From the NCBI GenBank assembly GCA_043228905.1, contig JBHGNT010000012.1, forward strand, positions 4,526,001 to 4,590,000: 64,000 bases of DNA, in the 5' to 3' direction. A model generated the notes under the pieces. It searched no databases. It saw only the letters and a program-made list of their open reading frames with translations, and was not told the origin of the DNA. A program made the position numbers and the translations under genes. The DNA comes from Azolla caroliniana. Lineage: Eukaryota > Polypodiophyta. Within the stretch, counting starts at the first letter, position 1, and each line of letters opens with the position of its first letter. Below are positions 23,412-34,225 of the stretch, piece by piece.

Positions 23412-24135
23412 TAGCCATCCACAAAATCTGAAAATACACCTCATGATGCTATACCAAAGGTTGAATATGATGATCAACCGGTTATCTTTGAGCCAGAAGA
23501 AGTTGGAACACAAAGAGATGCTCATGAAGGTGTTGGACAACAAGATGAAGGTACTGAACAACAAAATATAGATGTTGAATGACATGCTAGAGATGGGTTG
23601 CAACAACCAGAAAGCGTTGGAACCGATTTTCCTCCAGATTTAGAACCAATCCTAGTAAATATTAATCATTGGGTATGTAGGTCTAATCGTTTAAGGAGGA
23701 AAGTATATAGATATTGACCCACTTTGCATTATGTCATGTTGTCAGATTAGGGTGAACCTCTTTCTTATAAGGAGGCAATGTCATGTGAACTTAGCAATAA
23801 GTGGGAGCTTGCAATGCAAGAAGAAATAAAATCTTTGTACGCAAATGATACTTGGGATCCTGTGTCCTTACCTAAAGGAAGGAAAGCTCTTCCGAATTAG
23901 TGGGTTTATAAAGTAAAGAAAATTGAAGGGAAACCAAAATACAAGGCAAGATTAGTTGCCAAGGGTTATGCACAGAAGGAAGGTATTGACTTCCAAGAGG
24001 TCTTCTCTCATGTTGGGAAGATGACCACACTTTGTGTGCTATTTGCTCTCACTGCAATGCTTAATTTGGAGTTGTACCAAATAGATGTAAAGATCTCTTT
24101 TTTGCATGGTGATATTGATGAAGAGATTTACATGA
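23412..24135 (+). pseudogene. copia K linker and truncated reverse transcriptase
   Basis: Acidic linker repeats (GVGQQDEG-like) precede the RT start (WELAMQEEIKSL near 23800, KARLVAKGYAQKEGIDFQE near 23940). TAG/TGA stops lie at about 23580, 23717, 23747 and 23898. The domain stops at EEIYM (about 24135), well before the catalytic YVDD, so the element cannot reverse transcribe. Confidence 0.85.
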
Positions 24136-24228
24136 TAATTTACGCATATTTCGAGTATTACAAACGACACTCTCTTACATTAGATACCAAAATATCATTG
24201 AGTGTAAAATTTACAAAAATCACTCGTA

Positions 24229-26972
24229 TCATGATCCAAAGTCGCTACTATAACTAATATACAATGCATATTGTTCCTCGTCATCTTCGGATGTACCTAT
24301 TAAGACATTGTCTTCATCTAAAACTAGATGTCGACATTCCATGTTATGTATAGACAACCTTGTTTGCCTTCGACATGAGACCCCTTGTAGAATAGGTAAT
24401 TTTTCCTTGATAATATCTATTGTAGACTTGCTGAAACGTCCAACTTTTGTTAGTGTGAAGTCGTAAACAATAATATCTACGTCACCAATGTCTAGGCATG
24501 AAGTGCTACAAATATTTCTTTTCCTCTTTCTATTCCCCCTTGACCGTGGACATTCCATCATCTCTAAAGCATACTTGCTGGTAAAGGCATTTTTACTTTT
24601 AGTGTTGTACCAATGCACCTTTATAGACTGGATTTGGCTTTGGTTCTCATGCATCACCAGATCTAAAACCTTACCAATCCAAAATTGATGTCCCAGCTCA
24701 TTATCATCAGCAGGTGTAGCAATTAACATACCCACCTTCAATTCTTGCAAGTTCCCTTGCCACCTTGCTTCCGCTGTTTTTGTCAGCCTAGGTCCAACAT
24801 ATATGTCCCTTTGTGGTGGATGGACCAAGCTATCATTCATTGCATTAGGTGCAAGAGGAGAAGTCTAAGAATTACGACATTGTTGTATATTCCAGGTGAA
24901 GGGTATTTGCACGGTCCAAGTACTAAGGACACAATTGTCAACAATTTGTTCTTGATCTTTAAAGAACACATCCCACCATGATGTGTCTTGTTCCCCAACA
25001 TACGTCTTCGCATTGTCAATGTGCTTGCGTTTGTCTTGCAACGCTTGCATCCAAACATCCTTTGGATTATCAGCTAGTACATTGGTGACAACTTTCTTAG
25101 TCTCAATTGGCATTTGTCCTGCACCATAAACAAAAGTGGAAGGCATATGAAGTAGAAACTGACACCCGCCTTCAGGCTCCCATTGGGGGGAGGATGAATA
25201 CTGCTTGGCATATAATAATGTACAACCACTATGATCATTTTTATTTATTAAGAATACATGGTTGAAACTTATATTATTTAAGGGCACTAACACTTTGGCA
25301 TTTCGCTCACCGCCATCTAATATGTATCTCTTGAAATCATATATTTCCTTCAAGTGTTCCACGATTGGGCGTGGCGTATATGCATCACGAACGACTTAGG
25401 TAACGTAAAAGCATCATATCGTGATAACTGCCTAGAGAAGTTACTGAACATCTGATCGATATGGTCATGTGTGTGACCAACCAATAGAAAGTTAACTTTC
25501 ACTTTCCTAAAAATTCCTTGGTTCACTAGCATACTTAGATAACCAAACACCATAGAATTTTTGTTTTGCTGAGCAGTATTGTCTAGTTGAATATATAAAA
25601 CCGGCGGCAAAGACTGCCCCCAAGACATCAATACTTTTTGAATCACAATGACTATTAAATTTGGGTCATTATGGACATTTGGGTAGGTCACGAAGACATG
25701 AGGCTTCACACTTCCATTATAGGCTAAACAACCCACCAAGTGCATCTGCACGAGACAATCTTCGTTGACATCTTTAGGAAGACGTTTAAGATGAGGTAGA
25801 CACGTCTTCTTTTGGTCCATTCCATCAATCATTAAACACATGTACTTAGTTGGATTGTTTATCGACTTTTCCCTATGGTGCATAGCTCTTTTTCGCTCTA
25901 ATGCTTGGGCTTCTCGGTGATCTTGCAACAATTTCTTGTTTAGCTCCTTCTCTGTCGCTGTCTTTGCCCCTTTACACACGCTTTTTAGGTTTTCACATAT
26001 TGAACAATACCCCATACGTACTTTACGAGGTATAATAACATTACTAAAGTGCAATGTCCACAACCTTGTGAACTGACTGTAGGTGACATACTTGTCGCAA
26101 CAAGTTGACATTTCCAATCTATAGGAATCATAAACTTCTTGACGTGTATAATTGTCAGAGAGATGCAACCTACCGGTAGTTGGCATTATCTCACAATTGA
26201 ACTTGAAGTATGTATTCATCCAGCAAATCGCATTTCTACCTGATGCACCCTTCATACTTGGAAAATTATAAACTTCAATGGGATTGTTGCCATTTAAAAC
26301 TCTTTGTTGCACTCTATGTAATCCCATGTTGCTAACACAAAGTGCGATCTTGAATGCCACTCTACAACATTGTCGTGCCGTAAAAAGGTAATACTCGAAA
26401 GAGATCGAGATATCTGAGGCTTTGTCGAACACCATCTGTAAGTGTGTCATAAGATAGGTGTCTTGTTCATCACCATTGAGTGAAAAATAGTAACGTCTCA
26501 AAGACTGCAAATTTTGCTTTCCAATCATCGCCATACACCCACGAGCGCAACATGTCTTTTTAACATCTACGGTAAGTTGAGCCTCAGATGTCACTAAAGC
26601 AAATCTTTCTCGACTAATACGTCTTGAGACCCTTTTGAAAAATAAGGGGCTCACCGACTTATTGTCATCCTTAGCTGATATTGGTGTGTTCTCCTCTTGG
26701 CGCACATTTGTTCTCTATTGCTGGGTAGAAATACTTTCGGGACTTTGACAATCACCTACATTCTCACCCGAGTCCGCGTATGGGTCATACTCTTCAATTG
26801 AGAATTCAAGGCATCTTGTCTTATTGACTAGATTGTCGGAGATTATATACTCCTCAATGGAGAAATTAGAATCTTGAGACCAATGGTATTCTTCTACCGA
26901 AAACCCCAGAGAAGGTGAAGAATCCGATGACAGTTGATATTCCTCAACAGAAAAGGGTGAATTATTTCCCAT
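24229..26972 (-). pseudogene. DUF7869-like protein, candidate transposase of an unnamed DNA transposon
   Basis: Three minus-strand frames form one protein of about 910 codons. They are joined across TAG codons at 26715 and about 24850 and a 1-bp shift near 25380. The start is the ATG at 26970-26972. Order: four repeats of FS(V/I)EEY; a CCARGC motif (about 26550); a zinc-like YCSICENLKSVC (about 25990); then MIDGMDQKK (25824), LYIQLDNTAQQNKN (about 25590) and LLVGHTHDHIDQMFSNFSRQL split as GHTHDHID (about 25475) plus FSNFSRQL. The C-terminus has FWIGKVLDL and KVHWYNTKS, like a small chromatin-reader barrel. The spaced D, D and HTHxxxD residues suggest an RNase H-like nuclease (inference). The family name is from memory. 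Neighbours are copia K (cut) and the palindrome array. Confidence 0.6.
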
Positions 26973-27640
26973 TGTTTGAGGTTCTAATATCCTTTATATT
27001 TCACTCCCTAAGCATACAAATTGTAAGACATACTTAAACTACAAATAGAATTCTAAGGAAGTATATATGTATTTTGTATATTTTATTATATAATTTTTTC
27101 TATATTTCTATTAGTTATAAATAAAAATTGATCACGTGTACATGTCACATAATTGCATAATACCACTATCCTCACCCAATTAGTGAATGTTCTCAAAATA
27201 AAAATCATTAGACTACCATAAATGTAGATAAGTATACTCAATCATAGGATTGACCTTGCACATGTATTAAATCATAATAAGTACTAGCTCATAATAGGTA
27301 CTAAATCATAATACACATAAGTATGAAATCATAACTACTAGATCATAATGATCATATTACACATAAAGTATAAAGATAATCATTATTTTATGATTATAAT
27401 AAATACGAATTCTAAGATAAATAACTAAAGGCACTATTGGCATTTAATTCTAACCGTGGTTACTTTTTTAACTATGGTCCCTTACCCTCCCATAAATAGA
27501 ACCAACCTCTCTTTTTCATTCCCCACAGTTGAGCGTAACCACTCCCTAGAGCGCCAAAGTATAGACGTGAGAACTCCCAAGATACCTCACGCATCCCCGA
27601 ACCGGCACGATCATCATGTCGAGCAAAAAGACTACCCGTT
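26973..27640. other. AT-rich divergent spacer with a possible first exon
   Basis: Upstream of the DUF7869-like start codon on one side, and on the other of a possible plus-strand gene start. A TATA-like CATAAATAGA (about 27490) precedes ATGTCGAGCAAAAAGACT (27616), which encodes MSSKKTTRFDSR and ends in CAGCAG/GTAGGA, a fair splice donor. No following exon could be joined with confidence. Confidence 0.35.
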
Positions 27641-27714
27641 TTGACAGCAGGTAGGACCTAAACCCTAAACTGTACGGACATATGACCATTTACATGCTTT
27701 ATATTTCGTATTAG

Positions 27715-27950
27715 AACTCATTACGCCGTATCTAGTGGCTCCTAAGGCTAGAACTAGATACGTCGTATCGAGTTAAGACTCCCAACTCGATATGGCGTAT
27801 TGAGTTATGTCCCCCAACTCGGTACGCCGTATCGAGTTGTTGCCCTAGGTGTAACAACTCGTTACGTTGTATCGAAGTGGGGGATATAACTCGTTATGGC
27901 GTATCGCGTTAGGCCTCCTAGGGCTACAACTCGATACGTCGTATCAAGAG
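27715..27950. repeat. array of seven 23-bp palindromes
   Basis: The half-site AACTCGATACG, a central pyrimidine or purine, and its inverted copy CGTATCGAGTT recur seven times with point changes, starting at about 27715, 27752, 27783, 27815, 27855, 27887 and 27928. Spacers are either about 9 bp or about 16-17 bp. The longer spacers contain CCTAAGG, CCCTAGG or CCTAGGG, themselves near-palindromic. Confidence 0.85.
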
Positions 27951-28503
27951 CTAGATGGTGAAGGCCCGGTGAGAACCGGGTGACGAGTGCCTGGCAAGAG
28001 CCGGATGATGCATGCCCGATGAGGAGTGCTCACCGGATGAAGGGACATATTCGTAAATATGTTTCTGAGAGTCCATTGGGGCTATATTTGTAAATAGCCT
28101 GAAAAGTCATATTAGTATAAATATGACTTAGGGCAAATTTAGTGTGTAACTGTTGTCATTCTTGTTGGTGCAAGATTTGAGTGCAACCGTGTACAAAGAG
28201 AGAGAGAGAGAGTGAGTGAGTGACAGACGAAGAGGACGTTGTCTCTATTGTAACCGCCACCTGTGGCGAAGACAGTGAACAAGAGGTCGTTGCCTCTGTG
28301 TTCATCCATTGTATATTGTAAGATAGTGATAGTTTGCAGTCTATGGAGTGTCGTGGTTTTTCCCGTGTTTGGGTTTTCCACGTAAACATCTTGTGTACTC
28401 TTCTCTTTACTATGTTGTGCGTACATTACCCGTTTTCTGTGTTTGATCCTAGACTCGGTTGTGGCTGAGCGTTGTTGTTTTTTGGGAGCGCATATTCCTT
28501 TCA
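27949..28503 (+). repeat. family-A LTR (copy C), 5'-truncated
   Basis: It begins inside the minisatellite part (AGCTAGATGGTGAAGGCCCG) and lacks the TGTTGGG start. It then has the three hairpins (28044-28128), the leader block TTGTAACCGCCACC and the end GCGCATATTCCTTTCA at 28503. No TSD can be given because the left end is lost. Confidence 0.8.
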
Positions 28504-28721
28504 AGAAGCACGACCAATACAACTATTTTGTGATTGGAGGATCTCACTCGGCGGAGGCCAGACGACAAATAGTCCACGAGCATCCGTTCCTCTGCCCGCT
28601 TCTTCTCCTACCCAATGATGTAGGCTATCGTAGAACCTCCGCTATCAGAGAACCAAAACTTCCGATCTATAGTACATGTGTCCAAACTATCGCAGCCCCA
28701 CACCTTGATAGCCCTCTCTAA
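28504..28721 (+). pseudogene. fragment with a ParB-like GGSHS motif
   Basis: The open frame reads KKHDQYNYFVIGGSHSAEAR followed by RQIVHEHP, then decays into unrelated residues before a stop at 28719. A hydrophobic strand followed by G-G-S-H-S-x-x-A is reminiscent of the ParB/sulfiredoxin fold motif (DGNHRLEA, GERRLRA). It stands directly after LTR copy C, which may have inserted into or beside it. It may belong to the same unit as the DUF7869-like gene and the candidate first exon at 27616. Function is not claimed. Confidence 0.35.
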
Positions 28722-28819
28722 AAATCCCCTCGGTTTTGTTACCGGCCTGCAAAGTAGTCCAGAGTGTGAAACGGAGGAGTTATTTAATTATTAAGGAATG
28801 GTTGTAAGTAAGCTATTAG

Positions 28820-29174
28820 TGTGGACGGACGGACCAGAATCGGTATGCCGTTCCGGATCCGGACTGATCCCGAACAGGTGCGGATGGCACTGTTTTGTAC
28901 TACAAACCGGAAACCTATTTAAAGGCCCGGATACAATGTAATGAGCAGCGGATAATTAATGAAGCTTAGTGCTTTTTATCTCTCTGTGTTAATTGCCGTT
29001 CTGCATTCATTGTTATATCTTACGCGTGTGATTATTAAGGACGATCTTGCTAAGTAACCTAATTAAGTCGGATTAATCGTTGAGCCTAATCCTCTTGCCG
29101 TAACACCCCTTTGGTGAAGTGTCTTCCGTAGACACCCTGTGTTAGGCCATTGTCCGGCCCTAAGAGTTAACACA
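28820..29174 (+). repeat. 5' LTR of gypsy I
   Basis: TGTGGACGG...GTTAACACA, 355 bp, with a TATA-like CTATTTAAAGGCCC at about 28914 and a T/A-rich leader. It is directly followed by TTTTTGGCGACCACG. Confidence 0.75.
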
Positions 29175-29225
29175 GTTTTTGGCGACCACGATTCCTGTTT
29201 TTGCAGCGAACGACGACACGAATGG

Positions 29226-30497
29226 ATGACTAGATCAACGCACGACCTGGTTACAGATCGAACTCGACGCCTTGCCGAAAGGCAAAGGAGACGTGAGGCT
29301 TTCCAGCAAGCGGCGCAGGAAATTAGAGCGGATCGCTCGTTTTCCAACGTAATCCGGAGAGTAGCGGAGGAGTCCCTCTGGTTACAGCAAACATCGCACC
29401 CAGACGACGACAGCAGCCTAAGCAGCCTCCGGGAAACCGAATCCCTTCTCCAGGCGTTGGCAAGCGGAGAAGGCGAAGCAGAAGCCTTTTCCACGTATGA
29501 ATTGGATTCCGAAGGGGAATACAGCGTGCACACGAACTACCGTAGCAGCAACGAAACCCCGAGCGGACTGGAGGACGAAGGATCAGACACCTTACCGACA
29601 CCGGAACCGGAAGTCCTAAGGCTTGAACCTCCGAAACCAGAAGTAGAGGAAGAGCGACCTCCGACACCGGAAGTCGAGGAGGAGAGGCCTCCGTCACCAA
29701 AAGAAGAGGAAAGACCACCGACGCCGGACACAAATCAAGAAAGACCACCGATGCCAGAGAAAAACCAGGAACGACCACCAACACCACCAGCCCGCACACC
29801 GATACCGGATGACGACATGCCGTTCCAGTACTCCAAGTATAGAGATGATCCGGATGCGGAAGCTCATGTTCACGCCTTTGAATAGACATGGGAAGCAAAC
29901 CATGTGTCCCAACGATTGACCCCGGAGGAAGAGGAACGGTCTAAGATAGTAGAATTTGGCATCACATTGGAGGGACCGGCAGCAAGATGGCGCCGGACGC
30001 AGGACCCGTCTACCATCACCACCTTCGCAGATTTAAAAGCTAAATTCTTGCATTTTTTCCAAAAGGAGGTGGACCAGACAGAAATGGTGGGCTTGTTTTA
30101 TACCATCCGACAGGAGGCAGGGGAGAGCATTCCCCAGTTTGTCATCCGGTTTCAATGGATGCATAGTCAGCTTGCCCGCGCACCCCCGGAGGAGGAATTA
30201 CGGACTATATTCCTAAATGCGCTCCGGGAACCCCTACGCACGGTTTGCATGGTAATTGACTTCCGCACAAGTACCATCGACCAGGTCATTGACGGGGTGA
30301 GAGAGATGGAAAAGACAAGCTCCTGGCTCACACTGGGAGCACTCCAACGAGCGTTACCGTCCGATGAAGACGTCCGGTTTCGGCAAGCAATACAATGCAC
30401 AAACTGCTTGAATTCCGGACACTCGGCACTAGAATGCACTATGAGGACGCAATGTGTAATCTGTCAATCCAAGGGCCATACGACGGATAGCTGCGAG
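29226..30497 (+). pseudogene. gypsy I gag, first part
   Basis: The start is the ATG at 29226 (MTRSTHDLVTDRTRRLAERQ). A Glu/Pro-rich segment with repeats of EERPPTPE (29640-29790) is followed by a TAG at 29883 in place of the expected glutamine. The retrotransposon gag domain then follows: FGITLEGPAARWRR, FADLKAKFLHFF, GESIPQFVIRF. A first zinc knuckle CVICQSKGHTTDSC (about 30450-30494) is where a hAT transposon cuts the frame. Gag would assemble the particle. The proline repeats suggest a flexible linker. Confidence 0.85.
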
Positions 30498-30775
30498 CAT
30501 AGTATGTAAAATTCGTGTTCGTCAGGCTTTTCATTCGTTTTCCTACGTTCGAAAACGAACACGAATGATATCAAAAAGTTCGTTTGTTTTTTTTTTCATT
30601 TTTTTTCATTTTTTTATAATTTTTTTCATTTTTTTTTTCGTTTTTTCCCTCTTTTTCCCTCTTCTTCTCTGCACATAGCGTTACGCTCTCCTCTCCTCTC
30701 CCACCTAGTCTCCACCGATCTACACAGTGCACATTGCAGTCTGCAAACAAACCCTAAACGACTCGCGACATTCAG

Positions 30776-32121
30776 GTATGATTATTATTTAGGTTATTAG
30801 GGTTTAACATTTTAAATTTCTAAAACGAAATTTTATAAATTTCTCTGATGAAATTTCTGAAATTTCAGCCATGAAATTTCAGAGATTTCATGTCTGAAAT
30901 TTCCATGATGAAATTTCAGAAATTTCCATGAAGAAATTTCTGAAATTTCTGAAATTTCAGCCATGAAATTTCAGACATGAAATCTCTGAAATTTCATGGC
31001 TGAAATTTCAGAAATTTGAAATTTCAGCCATGAAATCTCTGAAATTTCATGGCTGAAATTTTCTGAGATGATCAGATGATCAGACATGAAATTTCATGGC
31101 TGAAATTTCAGCCATGAAATTTCAGACATTTCATGTCTAGACATTTCATGTCTGAAATTTCATGGCTGAAATTTCAGCCATGAAATTTTAGACATGAAAT
31201 GTCTAAAATTTCAGACATTTCAATGTCTACAATTTCATGGCTGAAATGTCTACAATTTCATGGCTGAAATTTCAGCCATGAAATTGTAGACATTGAAATG
31301 TCTGAAATTTCAGCCATTTCAATGTCTAAAATTTCATGACCCATTTTAGACATTGAAATGGCTGAAATTTCAGACATTTCAATGTCTACAATTTCATGGC
31401 TGACATTTCAGAAATTTCAGAAATTTCATCATAGAAATTTCTGAAATTTCGTTTTGGAAATTTCATGGTTGAAATTTCTGAGATGATCAGACATGAAATT
31501 TCAGAGATGAAATGTCTGAAATTTTAGACATGAAATCTCTAAAATTTCAGACATGAAATCTCTGAAATTTCAGAGATGAAATGTTTGAAATCTCAGAGAT
31601 GAAATCTCTGAAATTTCAGATATTTTAGATATGAAATTTTGAGAGATGAAATTTCTGAAATTTTAGAGATGAAATGATGAAATTTTAATATTTACCTTTT
31701 ACAGTAATTGAGGAACTCATGGGTAGACAAAAAGGCATGGAATGGGGTCATGAAATTTTAGACATTGAAATGGCTGAAATTTCAGACATTTCAATGTCTA
31801 CAATTTCATGGCTGACATTTCAAAAATTTCAGAAATTTCGTTTTGGAAATTTCATTTTGGAAATTACATTTTGGAAATTTCATGGTTGAAATTTCTGAGA
31901 TGATCAGACATGAAATTTCAGAGATGAAATGTCTGAAATTTTAGACATGAAATCTCTAAAATTTCAGACATGAAATCTCTGAAATTTCAGAGATGAAATG
32001 TTTGAAATCTCAGAGATGAAATCTCTGAAATTTCAGATATTTTAGATATGAAATTTTGAGAGATGAAATTTCTGAAATTTTAGAGATGAAATGATGAAAT
32101 TTTAATATTTACCTTTTACAG
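30776..32121 (+). repeat. palindromic GAAATTTC repeat block, probably a 5'-UTR intron of the hAT
   Basis: More than 1.3 kb consists of GAAATTTCAGAC, GAAATTTCAGCCATGAAATTTC and relatives in both orientations, forming dense nested inverted repeats. The block starts after ATTCAG/GTATGA (30776), a splice donor, and ends at TTTACCTTTTACAG (32121), a splice acceptor 14 bp before the transposase ATG. It can therefore be read as one intron. A 417-bp direct duplication inside copies the acceptor and transposase start (31719 versus 32136). Confidence 0.8.
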
Positions 32122-32135
32122 TAATTGAGGAACTC

Positions 32136-34225
32136 ATGGGTAGACAAAAAGGCATGGAATGGGAGCATGTTATAATTCAAGTAAAGAACGCGAAAGGAAC
32201 GCATTTGATGAAATGCAAGTATTGCAATCATGTCTTTGTTGGTGGCCCTCATCGAATTAGGGCCCATATATTGGGAATAAGAGGACAAGGTATAGAAAAA
32301 TGCACAAAAGCAAGTGATATTGTGAGGAGTCAGTTAAGAAATGCAATGGGTCATGGAAATGATCACTTGAATTCAGATGTGCAAACAGATGTAAATGGTA
32401 ATACAAGTGTTAATGTTGATGCAGATATGTCTACAGATGCCTCTATTTCTAGTTCCATTTCAATAAATAAAATGGCTACTAAAAAGCAAAAAATAGAGGC
32501 GAGTGGTTCACTCCCAATGTCTTTTGAATTGGCATTGAGGAAACAGGCTGAAGAGGCTGTTGCAAGATTTTTTTATGCAGAAGATATTGCACATCGGAAA
32601 GTGGAAAGCTCATTTTTCCATGATATGCTTATGGCTGTTTCAAAAGTGGGTCCTTCGTTTAAAGCACCTTCTGCTTATCAATTGCGTAAGAAATATCTTA
32701 ATGGAGAAGTTGTAAATGTTGAGCGTGATCTTATAATGTTGAAAGACAGTTGGAAGACATATGGATGCACTATTGTTAGTGATGGTTGGTCAGACACTAG
32801 AAATAGACCAATTATTAATGTTTTAGCTTCTTCACTACATGGCACAATGTTTTTGAAATCGATAGATACAAGTGGTCATGTCAAGACGGGCGAATACATA
32901 TTTAAAATTGTGAAGGATGCTATTCTTGAAGTTGGACCATCTAATGTTGTTCAAGTTTGTATGGATAATGCTGCAAATTGTGTGGTTGCGGGACATATGA
33001 TAGAAAAGGAGTGGCCATCTATTATTTACACTAGATGCACTTGCCATTGCGTTGATTTGTTGTTGGAGGATATAGCAAAATGTGCTTGGATTGATGCCAT
33101 TTTGCGATCAGCTATGAAGATTACAGGTTTATAACTAGAAAACAATATGCTTTGGCCATGTTTCGCAAGTTTAGTGGAAAAGACTTGCTTAAGCCTTCTA
33201 TGACTAGGTTTTCTTATAGTTTTATTGTGTTATCAAATTTGTTGGATGATAAAGTATATGGTGGTTTGAGAAGAATGGTGGTTAGTGAACAATGGTGCAA
33301 TTGGAATGGTGCCAAAACAAAGAAAGCGGAAGAGATGGTTTCAATTGTATTGGATGCTAACTTTTGGGCAGATGTAAAGATGATTGTGAATGTATGCAAA
33401 CCAGTTTTAAAACTTCTTCGTTTGGCTGATAGGGAAGGTGCTACAATGGGATTGATTTATCAATTTAAACAACAAATGTTGATTGATATAAACAATATGA
33501 CAGAAATTGATCCTATGAAGCTTGATGAAATAAAAGAATGTTGCATACATAGACTAACAATGTTGGAATCGCCATTGCATGCAGCGGGATACGTCTTACA
33601 TCCATTATGGACAGCAAATGGTCAAGAAATAGATCATGATTTACAAATGGGGTGGATGAAAACAGTCATGCTTTATGCTAATGGTAATATAGTTTTACAA
33701 AATGCTTTGATAGATGAGTTTTATGCATATAGAAAACAAGCATCAGATTTGTTTCAAGTTCCATTTGCAAAGGATGCTAATCGATTAAGCACACCAATCA
33801 AATGGTGGGAAACTTTTGGGGCAAGCACTCCCAATTTGAAGAAACTTGCAATTAGAATATTATCTCAAGGTACAAGTGCATCGTCTTGTGAAAGGAATTG
33901 GAGTACATTTTCATTAATACATACTAAAAGGAGAAATAGATTGAGTTCAAATCATGTGCAAAAATTGGTTTTTTTGCACACAAATCTTCGTATTCTTAAG
34001 AAGATTAAAGAAAGAGGTTTCAATCCTATTGAGATTACTATTGAAATGATTGAGAAAGAAAATGATGAAGAACGGTTATTAGTGTTGCAAAGTGAACAAG
34101 AAGCACAACAAGTTGATGAAAATGAGAGCCTCACCAATGTGATGGCTTATATTGATGATAATGCACAAGATGAGGATGAGGATGATGATTTTGATGATGA
34201 TGATATCACCTTGAATGAAGATTAG
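32136..34225 (+). pseudogene. hAT transposase with a single frameshift
   Basis: It starts at the ATG at 32136 (MGRQKGMEWEHV). A BED-type zinc finger spans residues 25-57 (KCKYCNHVF, HRIRAH, C). The DUF659-like RNase H region follows with YGCTIVSDGWSD (about 32760) and VVQVCMDNAANCV (about 32947). The frame shifts near 33128-33130, where one T of a short run appears lost, and a TAA follows at 33132. The second frame (33131-34225) ends with the hAT dimerisation domain: KWWETFG, LAIRILSQGTSASSCERNWS, and an acidic tail. Total about 695 codons, normal for the family. The transposase cuts and pastes hAT elements; this copy would need a partner in trans. Confidence 0.92.

Larger units (their letters stand above)
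17929..24135 (+). mobile_element. Ty1/copia element K, truncated in reverse transcriptase
   Basis: The 5' LTR starts TGTTAGGTG (17929) and ends about 18205 before TATTAGAGCC, a decayed primer-binding site. Gag, zinc knuckle, protease, pre-integrase, integrase and the start of reverse transcriptase follow. The frame is split between protease and pre-integrase by a 2.8-kb LTR element (19509-22295). The right end breaks at about 24135, after the RT motif FLHGDIDEEIYM, where unrelated AT-rich DNA leads into the DUF7869-like unit. Confidence 0.85.

Noticed and set aside
27715-27950. Palindrome array as a CRISPR
   Set aside because: The spacers are short, similar to each other and only 9 or 16-17 bp, and the context is a plant nuclear genome.
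29640-29800. EERPPTPE repeats as a separate proline-rich gene
   Set aside because: They are in frame with, and between, recognisable gag parts.
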